Source of the DNA: Anomaloglossus baeobatrachus | Taxonomy: Eukaryota; Chordata; Amphibia; Anura; Aromobatidae | Length of the DNA stretch: 64,000 nucleotides | Direction of reading: 5' to 3' | Assembly (NCBI RefSeq): GCF_048569485.1 | Contig: NC_134355.1 | Span: 558,406,642-558,470,641 of the forward strand | Shown here: positions 1-10,744 of the stretch, in pieces | How the letters are laid out: every line of letters starts with the position of its first letter | How positions within the stretch are numbered: position 1 is the first letter of the stretch | Position numbers and translations under genes: made by a program | Notes under the pieces: model-generated | Databases searched by the model: none | What the model was told of the DNA's origin: nothing | What the model saw: only the letters and a program-made list of their open reading frames with translations

Positions 1-783
1 CTCCGGTATACCCTTCAGTCTGATATTATTTCTTCTGCCCCTGTTCTCTTGATCATCCAAGAGCAGGGCAAGGTCTCTGATGCGGGCATTGGATGACTCA
101 CAGTCTCTCTCAATCCTCTCCATTCTGCTCTCCAGGGACTCCTGAGCCTGCTCTGTGGCTTCAATTCTGTCCTCCAGTACCACCATTTCCTCCCTCAGGG
201 CAGACAGCGCCATCTGCTGGGAGGATTCAATTCTAGCCACAACATCCTCCAGATCTTTCTTGCTGGGGAGGGCCAAAATGAGCTCTCTCAGGGCTTGTAT
301 GTCCCCCTGTGGGGGGCCAGCATGCATACTGTTTGGTATCACCTGAGGTTCTGTGTGCCCCGTGGGCGGGGGGGTCTCCTGTGTGCAGAGCATGGCCGGT
401 ATCCCCGGGTCTGGTGATCCCCTCAGGGCCCCCCCCCTATCCACAGCAGCGTACTGCGAGGCAGGCTGAGCAGCCTCCCCCCTCCTCCAGTCCTCTGTAC
501 CTGGGCCCGCTCCGTCCAGTGCCACCGCCGCCTCCGACCTCCGTTTCTCTGCACCGCTGGTCCCCTGCTCTGCTGCACAGGCTGTGGGAGAATGCCGAGC
601 GGCACCTGGGGAATCCCCCGCTGGAGGACGCCGAGCGCCCGCCGGCGCCATCTTGCTTCGGGCCGCCTGCGGAGGTTCAGAGCCCGGCGCCGTCAGAAAC
701 TTCGTGAGGCTCCCCTGGAGTCTCTGGCTCGTCACCGGGGAGGCAGAAGCGGGCGCTACCCCCGGTCTCTTCTTGGGGGCCAT
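1..783 (-). CDS. L1/Tx1-type LINE ORF1 protein, N-terminal 261 residues (cut by window edge)
   Basis: The minus strand stays open from an ATG at 783 down to base 1, giving 261 codons. The start MAPKKRPGVAPAS is followed by about 150 low-complexity Pro/Ala/Gly-rich residues. A heptad-like coiled coil follows at about residues 160-245 (ALRELILALPSKKDLEDVV and onward). The frame then enters the L1 ORF1 RNA-binding (RRM-like) domain with DQENRGRRNNIRLKGIPE at 244-261. This layout matches the L1 ORF1p trimeric RNA chaperone that coats LINE RNA. The same junction motif occurs in the complete ORF1 at 33375-34787 (DLDNRGRRCNVRVRGVPE), so the two are related copies. No stop interrupts the visible part. 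The rest lies outside the window, so whether the element is whole is unknown. Confidence 0.85.
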   Translation of the reverse strand, partial: MAPKKRPGVAPASASPVTSQRLQGSLTKFLTAPGSEPPQAARSKMAPAGARRPPAGDSPGAARHSPTACAAEQGTSGAEKRRSEAAVALDGAGPGTEDWRRGEAAQPASQYAAVDRGGALRGSPDPGIPAMLCTQETPPPTGHTEPQVIPNSMHAGPPQGDIQALRELILALPSKKDLEDVVARIESSQQMALSALREEMVVLEDRIEATEQAQESLESRMERIERDCESSNARIRDLALLLDDQENRGRRNNIRLKGIPE

Positions 784-886
784 CCCGGGTAAGTGGGGGC
801 TGCAGGATTTAGTAGATTTAGGCTGTGGGCGCAGGAGCTCTGGGATCCAGCGTCCTCACGCTTCCATGTCAGGACACGCCCCCCCA
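784..886 (-). mobile_element. 5' UTR and 5' end of the L1 that runs off the left edge
   Basis: Only about 100 bases lie between the ORF1 start and the end of similarity. The tip, read on the minus strand, is a G-run followed by GCGTGTCCTGACATGG. The complete L1 at 28715-34899 begins with a closely similar G-rich GCGTGTCC tip, so this copy appears to reach its true 5' end. No target duplication can be assessed because the 3' end is outside the window. Confidence 0.6.
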
Positions 887-1381
887 AGTCAAATTTATAT
901 ATGAGATAGACAAGATGATTGTCTACAATCATGCCCAAAGCTGTAGTGGCAATCTCATGCTCAAAGCTGTAGTGGATGGTGAGATATGGAGGCTGAAAAT
1001 CAAAAGTTCAAAACATTGCTACCCTTTTGCTAATCACTGTATAGCGTTCAACAAGGTCTGCATGAAATAATGGCATACAGTTGTATAACAAAGGCTCCAT
1101 GCAGCTCTATTATGGCTACGCACAAAGCAGATATGTATCCCACATTGAGCATGCAGGTTCTAAAGGTTCTTCTCATTTTTGGATAGCAAGGTTCCCATTC
1201 AAACTTGGCCATGTTCCTAACTGCTAACTTTCCTTAAATTGTCAATACAATAACCTATGATGACCATGTCAGCAACTCCCAGCAGAACGAGGATTTTTTT
1301 CACCTAGTAAATCAAGGTTCAAGACATGCTCAATTATGATTACCTTAAGATCTAACATTGGGTACAGTTGGTTGATGTCAT
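887..1381. other. No recognisable feature
   Basis: AT-rich sequence between the L1 tip and the Tc1 left end. It contains a short imperfect duplication (about 930-985, copies containing CAAAGCTGTAGTGG). No coding potential is visible. Confidence 0.5.
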
Positions 1382-2880
1382 TACACTGGAATGCAAATGT
1401 TTGGGCACCTTGGTCAAAATAACTGTTATTGTGAACAGTTAAGCAAATTGAAGTTGAAATCATCTCTAAAAGGCATAAAGATGACATATTTCCTTTGTAT
1501 TTTAGGTAAAAAAATGTTTGAATCTTTTACATTTTAAAAATTAGAAAACAGAAAATGGGCAAAAGTTTGGACACCCTTGGAGATCTGTGCTCAGATAACT
1601 TTGACCAAGATTTCAGACATTAATTAACCTCTTAGCATTATGGCTTGTTCATTATTATCTTTTAGATAGGCCAGATGATGCAAATTTCACAGATTATAAA
1701 AACCCAGCCTCCTCTAATCTTGTGCCAAAAACAACAGCTGCCTAGCACTCTGAAAAGGAAAATGGTGGAGGCCCACAAAGCAGGAGAATGATATAAAAAG
1801 ATGGCAAAGCATTTTCAAGTTGCCCTTTCTTTAGTTCAAAATGTAATTAAGAAATGGAAGTTAACAGGAACAGTGAAGGTCAAGATAAGATCTGGAAAAC
1901 CAAGCAAAATTTCTGTGAGAGCTGCTCGTAGGATTGCTAGAGAGGCAAATCAGAACCCCTGCTTGTTTGCAAAAGACCTTCCGGAAGATTTAGCAGACTC
2001 TGGAATTGTGGTACATTGCTCTACTGTTCAGAGGCACATGCACAAATATGGCCTTCATGGAAAAGTCATCAGAGGAAAACCTCTCCTGTGTCCTCACCAT
2101 AAAATTGAGTCAGTAGTATGCAAAAGAACATCTAAAAAAGTCTGATGCATTTTGGAAACAAGTCCTGTGGACTGATGAGGTTAAAATAGAACTGCTTGGC
2201 CACTGTGATCAAAGGTATGTGTGGAAAAAAAAAAGGGCACAAAATTTCAGGAAGAGAACATATACCCCCCATTAAGCATGGGGTGGATCAATCATGCTTT
2301 CCGGTTGTGTTGTAGCCAATTTCATGGGAACAATTTACGGGTAAAAGGAGGAATGCATTCAATGAAATTTCAACTAATTCTTCATGCAAAGATAACATCA
2401 TCTGTAAAAAGCTGAGGTTGAAAAGAGGATGTCTTCTTCAAATGGATAATGATCCTAAACACACATCAAATTCCACAATAGGCTATCTCAAAAACCACAA
2501 GCTGAATGTTTTACAATGGCCCTCACAGTCCCCTGATCTGAACATCATTGAAAATCTGTGGCTAGACCGCAAAAGAGCAGTGCATGCAAGACAACCCAGG
2601 AACCTCACAGAAATGGAGGACTTTTCCAAGGAACAAATGATGAAATCCCTCAAACAAGAATTGAAAGACTCTTGGGTGGCTAAAAAAACATTTACAAGCC
2701 GTGATACTTGCCAACGGGAGTGAAACTAGGTACTAATCATGCAGGGTGCCCAAACTTTTACATCAGCACATCTTCCTTTTTTGATCATTTAGAAATGTAA
2801 AAGATGATTTTTTTTTTCTCGTAAAATACAAAGGAAATGTGTCATCTTTAACTTTATGCCTTTTAAAGGTAAAATATATC
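1382..2880 (+). mobile_element. Tc1/mariner (DD34E) transposon, right end lost
   Basis: The left end begins after TA at 1382-1383 with CACTGGAATGCAAATGTTTG. Long terminal inverted repeats can be seen: CATAAAGATGACATATTTCC on the left (about 1475) pairs with GGAAATGTGTCATC plus CTTTATGCC on the right (about 2833-2866). CAAAAGTTTGGACACCC (1560) pairs with GGTGCCCAAACTTTTAC (about 2745). The outermost part of the right repeat is missing. The next element, a palindromic Penelope-like repeat, starts at that point. Confidence 0.85.
1762..2723 (+). pseudogene. Tc1 transposase, decayed
   Basis: This is a DNA transposase of the Tc1 family. The N-terminal paired-like helix-turn-helix region (MVEAHKAGE, then MAKHFQVALSLVQNVIKKWK) continues to about 2145. 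The catalytic core follows in another frame: VLWTDEVK supplies the first Asp at about 2171, and LQMDNDPKHTS supplies the second. WPSQSPDLNIIENLW supplies the Glu, with 34 residues between the last two acids (DD34E). An in-frame TGA at 1789 and several frameshifts between 2145 and 2418 break it. The start is the ATG at 1762, the usual Tc1 position just after the 5' leader. It is dead. Confidence 0.85.
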
Positions 2881-3615
2881 TTTGCACCGTGTTAGCCAGT
2901 AGAGATAAAAAATTGTTTAAAAGAACTGAAGTCCTCAGTGGTTGATACCTTTTAATGGCTAACTGAAAAGATGGTAATAATAGCAGCTTTCCAGACTACT
3001 CAGGTCTCTTCATCAGGCTCTGTATAACACAAAATCTGAAGAGTCACATATTTATATACAACAGTACATAGAATAGTGCAGTAAAAAAAAACAAAACAAG
3101 TTATATGAAACAGAACTATCACTATGGCAGGGGGGCAAACTGTTTTGGCCATAAATATTGCTGCAGTTCAGTGTCTCTCTGTGACTTGAAATTCCCTTTC
3201 AATACCAGCAATTTCATGTCCATGTTCATGACCACAGCATCATAGGAGACTACGGATTTATGTCTTTTTACATCAGTTAAGAGATGTGCTCCTCAGACCA
3301 TCCGAGCGCATCACAGCCCTGGACCAGACCCTAATCAGAGGACAATAAAACTTTCACACTGAACTGCAGCAATATTTATGGCCACAACAGTTTGCTCCCC
3401 TGCCATAGAGATAGTTCTGTTTCATATAACTTGTTTTTTTGTTTTTTTTTACTGCACTATTCTAAGTCCTGTTGTGTATAAATATGTGACTCTTCAGATT
3501 TTGTGTTATACCATGCCTGATGAAGAGACCTGAGTAGTCTGGAAAGCTGCTATTATTACCATCTTTTCAGTTAGCCATTAAAAGGTATCAACCACTGAGG
3601 ACTTCAGTTCTTTTA
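2881..3615. mobile_element. Palindromic Penelope-like insertion with degenerate hammerhead motifs
   Basis: Arms of about 263 bases (about 2915-3177 and 3353-3615) are inverted copies of one another around a unique spacer of about 175 bases. Both arms carry the frog-repeat phrase TTAGCCATTAAAAGGTATCA. Each also carries a hammerhead-like core, CTGATGA ... GTCTGGAAAGC, on the plus strand at about 3512-3540 and on the minus strand at about 3017-2990. Stem II is reduced to four pairs here and helix I does not close well, so cleavage activity is doubtful. Assignment to Penelope-like elements rests on the hammerhead core and on the recurrent phrase. No reverse transcriptase remains. Confidence 0.55.
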
Positions 3616-3986
3616 AAAATTATAAAAACACCAAAAACTGCATTTCCCAGATGGCGGACAGATAGGAAAGTTTGACTTTGTTTTTCATTATTTTATAACT
3701 TTTCTTGCTGAAACAATAAAGCAATGAATTATTGACATGTAGCTTATAGCACGAAATTAAAATATAAATAGTAAATCTGGATGTATTTTTTTTAAATATT
3801 TTTATGTACCTGATTGACAAGATGAGGTAGTCAGCAGCAACAGTGTAACACCCAGTAGTGGTGTCATCATGTTGGACTGTGGAAAACAATTTACGACATC
3901 ATTATTGTACTTGCTCACTGTTTGGTTTTATAATAAAATATCATATACATATATATATATATATACATATATATATTTATTTATAT

Positions 3987-4018
<32 letters not shown>
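3616..4018. other. Unclassified sequence ending in a (TA)n microsatellite
   Basis: No coding or repeat signature is recognised from 3616 to about 3945. From about 3946 the sequence is an AT dinucleotide tract with a few breaks. The Helitron that follows is inserted into this tract. Confidence 0.6.
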
Positions 4019-4028
<10 letters not shown>

Positions 4029-4374
4029 GCCTTATTCTGTCTGTCTGTCTGTCTTGCTCCAAAATTGTGTCACCGTGACAGTGTCGTTAGCGTGACAACT
4101 GTCGGATTGGCCGCTGGGCTCGGCCTGGCCCCCCCCCCCGACGGATTGGCCGCTCGCCTCGGCCTGGCCCCGCCCCCCGCATGGATTAGCCGCTCGCCCC
4201 GGCCCTCCGCACGTTTCACCCGCTCCAGCGTACACCGGCTCCCGGTACACATGTGCAGGGAGCCGGCATACGCTGACGCCTCGCCCGCTCGCCCCCGCCA
4301 CACGTTGGTACACTCAGCCCCGCCCCCGGCGGACATAACCTTGTGATGCTGGGATCGTGACGGAGCCGGTGTAC

Positions 4375-4455
4375 ACTGGTAACCATGATACACATCGCAT
4401 AACTATAGGAAGCGCTTCCCTTAGTTATCCGATGTGTATCATGGTTACCAGCGAA
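4375..4455. repeat. Near-perfect palindrome within the Helitron
   Basis: The arm TGGTAACCATGATACACATC and its inverse GATGTGTATCATGGTTACCA flank a central GGAAGCGCTTCCC. Each arm is about 33 bases with few mismatches. A transcript could form a strong hairpin. Confidence 0.8.
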
Positions 4456-4884
4456 CACCAGCTCCCGGGAAAAACATGTGCAGGGAGCCGGCATACGCTG
4501 CGGTCAATAATGAAGCGTCATGCAGCGGTGAATGAGTTAAAGACACTGCAAGACACTTCATTATAGGCAGTGGGCACCCCCAGAAGAGAGAAGACAGAAG
4601 AAAGAAGACCCCGCAGTCATACTCACCAGACGCCGACCGGGAAAAGGTGAGCGCATCAAGGTCCTGCAGTGGCGGAACACACACAAACGCACACACATAA
4701 GAACAGACACACACACATCAGATCACACTCACTCACTCACAACATCCAGTGATATCGCTTACTTCTTGGCGGCGATACTGTGCGTGCAGTGACCTTCCAG
4801 GACCTGCCGGAGGATCACATGGCCGGAAGCATGTGGTATCGCCGGATGTTGTGAGCGTGTGAGCACGTATGTGCGATATCGTCA

Positions 4885-4915
<31 letters not shown>
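4885..4915 (+). repeat. (GT)n microsatellite
   Basis: An uninterrupted GT run inside the Helitron. It is followed to about 5000 by diverged copies of a unit containing TGTGCGTGTATGCGATCGGA. Confidence 0.85.
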
Positions 4916-4916
<1 letters not shown>

Positions 4917-5130
4917 ATGCGATCGGATGTGTGCGTGTATGCGATCGGATGTGTGCGTGTGTTCTGATATGTGAGTGTATGCGATCGGATCTGTGAGTGT
5001 TGGCAGCAGGCAGAGGAGCACGGCGTGCAGCACAGCTGCTGGGACCGGCCACCGGAGGGCATAGGGAGAAGTGGGGTGTGAATGTATGCGATCAGATGTG
5101 TGCGTGTATACTATCTGATGTGTGACCGCG

Positions 5131-6425
5131 GAGCACGATGGGGAGTGCGCAGCATGGGGGATGGAGCACGATGGGGGGTGCGCAGCATGGGGGATGGATC
5201 ATGATGGGGGGTGCGCAGCATGGGGGATGGAGCACGATGGGGGGTGCGCAGCATGGGGGATGGAGCACGATGGGGGGTGCGCAGCATGGGGGATGGAGTA
5301 TGATGGGGGGTGTGCAGCATGGAGGATGGAGCATGATGGGGGGTGCGCAGCATGGGGGATGGAGCACGATGGGGGGTGCGCAGCATGGGGGATGGAGTAT
5401 GATGGGGGGTGCGCAGCATGGAGGATGGAGCACGATGGGGGTGCGCAGCATGGGGGATGGAGCACGATGGGGGGTGCGCAGCATGGGGGATGGAGCACGA
5501 TGGGGGGTGCGCAGCATGGGGGATGGAGCACGATGGGGGGTGCGCAGCATGGGGGATGGAGTACGATGGGGGGGTGCGCAGCATGGGGGGTGCGCAGCAT
5601 GGAGGATGGAGCACGATGGGGGGTGCGCAGCATGGGGGATGGAGTACGATGGGGGGTGCGCAGCATAGGGGGTGCGCAGCATGGAGGATGGAGCACGATG
5701 GGGAGTGCGCAGCATGGGAGATGGAGCACGATGGGGGGGTGCGCAGCATGGGGGATGGAGCACGATGGGGAGTGCGCAGCATGGGGATGGAGCACGATGG
5801 GGAGTGCGCAGCATGGAGGATGGAGCACAATGGGGAGTGCGCAGCATGGGAGATGGAGCACGATGGGGGGTGCGCAGCATGGGGGATGGAGCACAATGGG
5901 GGTGCGCAGCATGGGAGATGGAGCACGATGGGGGGTGCGCAGCATGGGGGATGGAGCACGATGGGGAGTGCGCAGCATGGGGGATGGAGCACGATGGGGA
6001 GTGCGCAGCATGGAGGATGGAGCACGATGGGGAGTGCACAGCATGGGGGATGGAGCACGATGAGGGGTGCGCAGCATGGGGGATGGAGCACAATGGGGGG
6101 TGCACAGCATGGGGGATGGAGCACGATGGGGTGTGCGCAGCATGGGGGATGGAGCACAATGGGGGGTGCGCAGCATGTGGGATGGAGTACGATAGGGGTG
6201 CGCAGCATGGGGGATGGAGCACGATGGGAGTGCGCAGCATGGGGGATGGAGCACGATGGGAGTGCGCAGCATGGGGGATGGAGCACGTTTGGGAGTGCGC
6301 AGCATGGGGGATTGAGCACGATGGGGGGTGCGCAGCATGGGGGATGGAGCACGATGGGGGTGCGCAGCATGGGGGATGGAGCACGATGGGGGGTGCGCAG
6401 CATGGGGGATGGAGCACGATGGGGT
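5131..6425 (+). repeat. 33-bp minisatellite, about 39 units
   Basis: The unit reads roughly ATGGAGCACGATGGGGGG + TGCGCAGCATGGGGG and repeats with single-base changes and small indels. Because 33 is a multiple of three and the unit lacks stops in most frames, long open frames (up to about 580 codons) appear on both strands. They are by-products of the period, not genes. The array lies wholly inside the Helitron. Confidence 0.95.
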
Positions 6426-6860
6426 TGCACACCTCCCCCCAAAACACACACACAGCGCCACACGCGCACCGCACAACACACCACACACACACTGGGAACC
6501 ACAAACACTGCCCTACACAGACACCCACACACAGACAACGCCGCACACACACAACACCCAACACACAAACACCGCGGCATACACAAATATACGCACATAC
6601 CGCGCAACACACACACTGCACAAAACATACCTCCCCCAAAACACACACATGCACTCCACACCCACACAACCCGCGCAACACACACAGCACCACACACAGA
6701 CAACACTGCAGACGCACAGTGCTCCACAAACAACGCAACACACACAACGCAACACACATACAGCACCGCTCTCACACACCCCACACCCAGACAACACCCA
6801 GAACATTTACAGCGCCCTACACAAACACTGGCAACTACACACAACAACATCGATATATAT
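6426..6860 (+). repeat. CA-rich low-complexity tract
   Basis: Degenerate CACACA-type sequence fills the 3' part of the Helitron up to its terminal hairpin. No coding signal is seen. Confidence 0.85.
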
Positions 6861-6932
6861 AACCAAAATCATACATTAACTACACAATAAATTCTAGTAT
6901 ACCCGATGCGTAGAATCGGGCCACCTTCTAGT

Positions 6933-6979
6933 ATATATATATATATATATATATATACTGTATATATATAATTTATATT

Positions 6980-7019
<40 letters not shown>

Positions 7020-7249
7020 AATTCAACAAGACCGGCTTCATTCACTCTGGTCTTTATGAGGAAATGTCCTCGGGTCAGATTCTCCTGATTCATGAATCCT
7101 GAATCAAGAGTGTAGGACGAGCGGCATGCACCTTCATGTGCGCCTTGCCAACAAATCCAACTCCTAACTCTGCTGGCGTAAGATCTGTGGAGTAGGAAAC
7201 ACCGCACGTCATGAATTTGATAAGTGGTGGTTGCTACGCCCATTGCCGT
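6933..7249. other. (TA)n flank and unclassified segment
   Basis: AT dinucleotide tracts run from 6933 to about 7016. After that come about 230 bases of unique-looking sequence (CAACAAGACCGGCTTCATTC onward) with no feature I recognise. Confidence 0.5.
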
Positions 7250-7532
7250 TCTAGGAAGGAGGTGGGCGGGATGTTACGTCCCGCTCATCTCCGCCCCTCC
7301 GCTGCTATTGGGCGGCCGCTCCGTGACGTCGCTGTGACGCCGCACGGACCGCCCCCTTAGAAAGGAGGCGGTTCGCCGGTCACAGCGACGTCGCCGGGCA
7401 GGTAAGTATGTGTGACGGGTCTGCGCGATGTTGTGCGGCACGGGCAGCGATTTGTCCGTGTCGCGCAACAGATGGGGGCGGGTACCCACACTAGCGATAT
7501 CGGGACCGATATCGCAGTGTGTAAAGTAGCCT
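7250..7532 (+). mobile_element. PIF/Harbinger-like MITE, copy 1 (left part missing)
   Basis: Shares GGAGGTGGGCGGGATGTTAC, CTCATCTCCGCCCCTCCGCT and the terminal GTAAAGTAGCCT with four other copies in the window. The right end is followed by TTA, a typical Harbinger TWA target. The left half is absent. It is CpG-rich and non-coding. Confidence 0.75.
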
Positions 7533-7675
7533 TTACTCCACTTTCACGGAGTGACAATAAAACAAACAAAACTGAAGATAAAATGTATTTTACAGGAAGA
7601 AATGTTAGGCAACATCCTTTCCTGTTTAATAACTTTTATATAAGCCAAAATGAAAAAGAAAAAAAAAACACGCCT

Positions 7676-8300
7676 CCTCCACCCCCTGAGGATATGTGCA
7701 CACGATCAGTGTTTGTTCAGGCTTTCAAGCAACTGAAATTCCACATGAATCGTGCACCTCCACTCACTTGTGGTTTTGACGTGTTTTTGCATGTGTTTTT
7801 GTCTCATTGCAGTTGGATGAAAGACAGGAAGCAGAAGAAACAAGAGGTTGACCAAAGCAAAGTAATGTCCTGCCCCCCTACATATTGTACACTTGCACTC
7901 TTTAGTGACTTTCATGTGGCACTAAAGAGTGATTTTAGTTTGTTTAGCCTAATAAATACATTGGGGTTTTTTGCTTTTGTTTTTTTTTTTTTTTTTTAAA
8001 TAGCGTGGCGTCCCTCTTATTTTTGATAACCAATCAAGGTAAAGCAGACAGCTGTTGGCTGGTATTGTCAGGCTGGGAAGGTCCATGGTTACTGGTCCAA
8101 AAATACCATTCCACAACCACCCCAAAAGTGGCACATCAAATTAGATGCATCAAATCTCACACTTAGCATCTTACCAATTGCCCAGGTGCGGTGGCAATCG
8201 GGGTAATGGTTTATGGGATTGCTGTCAGCTGTCTGGTGTTAGTAATGGAGAGGCGTCTATCAGACACTCCCATGACTAACCAGTGAGTAAAAATATAATA
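7676..8300 (+). repeat. Left arm of a long fold-back repeat
   Basis: Contains CTCTTTAGTGACTTTCATGTGGCACTA-type sequence, TACATATTGTACACTTGCA and GGTGTTAGTAATGGAGAGGC. All recur in inverted order at 10745-11385. A related fold-back family occurs at 56594-58480 (shared GTGGCAATCGGG and AGGTGTCTGAGATCACACC-like parts). No coding potential is seen. Confidence 0.65.
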
Positions 8301-9103
8301 AAACACACAAAAATATTTTGAATTATAAAACACTCTCCAATTCTTGCTCTTGTTTACCAATTTATTAAAAAAAAGTCACGCAGATCCGAAATACTGCACA
8401 AAATCTGACATAGTCCACAAATGGGAATCTAAAAGAAATTAAAAAAAAGAGAGGTAAAGAAATACAAACAAGAGACTGTCCCTTATTTACAAAGTAATTA
8501 TTAACCACCCGTCATTCCCCGTGCAGCTCCGGAGTAGTTCATTCGCATTCCCACGACGTCCCCGGGATCTGTGATGAGCGCTGATGATGTTAGTAATGTT
8601 ACTGTTCATCACTGCTCTCAACAGTTACACACAGGGCAGCACAAATCCAGGAATGGCTGATGAGTGGTGACATCACTGAGTTAGTGGCTTCGACGCTCGT
8701 GAGACATTCCAGGTCTCGTGCGGGCCTCCAAGTAACCCAGCAAGGGCAGTGATGAGCGATAACGGTATTGACGTCATCACCGCTCATCAAAGTTGCTGGG
8801 TATTGAAGATCGCAGCCTGACCGGGAGTGACCTATGAAGTGTCATTCTCAGACCTCTTTTCCACTTGCGATTTTCATGTGCGAGTGCGATCCGATAAAAC
8901 ATCGGATCACACTCGCACCTGTGTTAATCAATGAGGCAGTATCCTCTTGCCTTTTATTTCTCAACACGAATCGTGCTCTCGGTGCAATCGCAGCATGCTG
9001 CATTTTGCAGCGAGTCTCAGCTCACGCACCCCCAAACAAGCCAATGGGTGTGTGTAAAACATCGCACTGCACTCACGTTATGCGACGACTGCAGTGCAAT
9101 ATA
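8301..9103. other. Centre of the fold-back repeat, unclassified
   Basis: Non-coding. Around 8830-9100 there is a short inverted region (GCGAGTGCGATCCGAT near 8880, ATCGGATCACACTCGCAC near 8902) that forms a hairpin of about 20 pairs. It resembles a MITE end interrupted by the following Tc1. Confidence 0.4.
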
Positions 9104-10730
9104 CAGTACAGACCAAAAGTTTGGACACACCTTCTCATTCAAAAAGTTTTCTTTATTTTCATAACTCTGAAAATGGTAGATTCACATTGAAGGAATCAAA
9201 ACTATGAATTAACACATTTGGAACTAAATACTTAACAACAAATTGTGAAACAACTGAAAATATGTCTTATATTCTAGGTTCTTCAAAGTAGCCACCTTTT
9301 GCTTTGATTACTGGTTTGCACACTCTTGGCATTGCTTTGATGAGCTTCAAGAGGTAGTCACCGAAAATAGTTTTCACTTTACAGGTGTGCCCTGTCAGGT
9401 TTAATAAGTGGAATTTCTTGCCTTATAAATGGAGTTGGGACCATCAGTTGTATTGTGCAGAAGTCTGGTGGAAACACAGCTGATAGTCCTACTGAATAGA
9501 CTGTTAGATTTTGTATTATGGCAAGAAAAAAGCAGCTAAGTAAAGAAAAACGAGTGGCCATCATTACTTTAAGAAATTAAGGTCAGCCAGTCAGAAAAAT
9601 TGGGAAAACGTTGAAAGTGTCCCCAAGTGCAGTGGCAAAAACCATCAAACGCTACAAAGAAACTGGCTCACATGAGGACCGCCCCAGGAAAGGAAGACCA
9701 AGAGTCACCTCTGCTGCGGAGGATAAGTTTATCCAAGTCACCAGCCTCAGAAATCGCAGGTTAACAGCAGCTCAGATTAGAGACCAGGTCAATGCCACAC
9801 AGAGTTCAAGCAGCAGACACATCTCTAGAACAACTGTTAAGAGGAGACTTTGTGCAGCAGGCCTTCTTGGTGAAATAGCTGCTAGGAAACCACTGCTAAA
9901 GACAGGCAACAAGCAGAAGAGACTTGTTTGGGCTAAAGAACACAAGGAATGGACATTAGACCAGTGGAAATCTGTGCTTTTTTCTGATGAGTCCAAATTT
10001 GAGATCTTTGGATCCAACCACCATGTCTTTGTGTGACGTAGAAAAGGTGAACGAATGGACTCTACATGCCTGGTTCCCACCGTGAAGCATGGAGGAGGAG
10101 GTGTGATGGTGTGGGGGTGTTTTGCGGGTGACACTGTTGGGGAATTATTCAAAATTGAAGGCAAACTGAACAAGCATTGCTACCACAGCATCTTGCAGCG
10201 GCATGCTATTCCATCTGGTTTGCGTTTAGTTGGACCATCATTTATTTTTCAACAGGACAATGACCCCAAACACACCTCCAGGCTGTGTAAGGGCTAGTTG
10301 ACTAAAAAGGAGAGTGATGGGGTGCTACGCCAGATGACCTGGCCTCCACAGTCACTAGACATTAACCTAATCGAGATGGTTTGGGGTGAGCTGGTCCGCA
10401 GAGTGAAGGCAAAAGAGCCAACAAGTGCTAAGCATCTCTGGGAATGTATTCAAGACTGTTGGAAGACCATTTCCGGTGACTACCTCTTGAAGCTCATCAA
10501 AAGAATGCCAAGATTGTGCAAAGCAGTAATCAGAGCAAAAGGTGGCTACTTTGAAGAACCTAGAATATAAGAAATATTATCGGTTGTTTCACACTTTTTT
10601 GTTAAGTATTTCATTCCACATGTGTTAATTCATAGTTTTGATGCCTTCAATGTGAATCTACAACGTTCAGAGTCATGAAAATAAAGAAAATTCTTTGAAT
10701 GAAAAGGTGTGTCCAAACTTTTGGAGGGTG
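9104..10730 (+). mobile_element. Tc1/mariner DD38E (Intruder-type) transposon
   Basis: The left end starts CAGTACAGACCAAAAGTTTG after TA at 9102-9103. The right end is diverged but shows CAAACTTTTGGAGGGTG. The inverted repeats are very long, about 270 bases (9104-9375 versus 10463-10730), and the right one covers the last 30-odd codons of the transposase. It sits inside a fold-back repeat. Confidence 0.85.
9518..10570 (+). pseudogene. DD38E Tc1 transposase, one frame with three internal stops
   Basis: A single frame runs from ATG 9518 to TAA 10570 (350 codons, normal Tc1 length). It is broken only by TAA at 9578, TGA at 10034 and TAG at 10295, with no frameshift. The N-terminal helix-turn-helix region reads VSPSAVAKTIKRYKETGSHE and is followed by the GRPR hook RKGRPRV. 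The catalytic acids are in FSDESKFEIF (first Asp), [11 protein letters not shown] (second Asp) and INLIEMVW (Glu). There are 38 residues between the second Asp and the Glu, four more than classic Tc1. That spacing defines the DD38E or Intruder family described in fishes and frogs. The TGA probably arose from CGA by CpG decay. It is inactive but young by comparison with the other Tc1 copies here. Confidence 0.88.
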
Positions 10731-10744
10731 TTTTTTTTAAATAA

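Larger units (their letters stand above)
4019..6932 (+). mobile_element. Non-autonomous Helitron carrying a minisatellite
   Basis: The 3' end shows the Helitron hallmark: a hairpin CCCGAT-GCGTAGA-ATCGGG (6902-6920), followed seven bases later by CTAGT (6928-6932). There are no terminal inverted repeats and no target duplication. Both ends abut (TA)n sequence, in keeping with insertion between A and T. The 5' side begins AATTGCCTTATTCTGTCTGT, a start I recognise from anuran and fish Helitron families. No Rep/helicase frame is present, so it needs an autonomous partner. The interior is filled with GC-rich sequence, CA/GT tracts and a 33-bp minisatellite. Confidence 0.8.

Noticed and set aside
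5092-6850. Frames of 555, 579, 493 and more codons on both strands
   Set aside because: They are produced by the 33-bp minisatellite period and its CA-rich flank. Composition is pure repeat on every frame.
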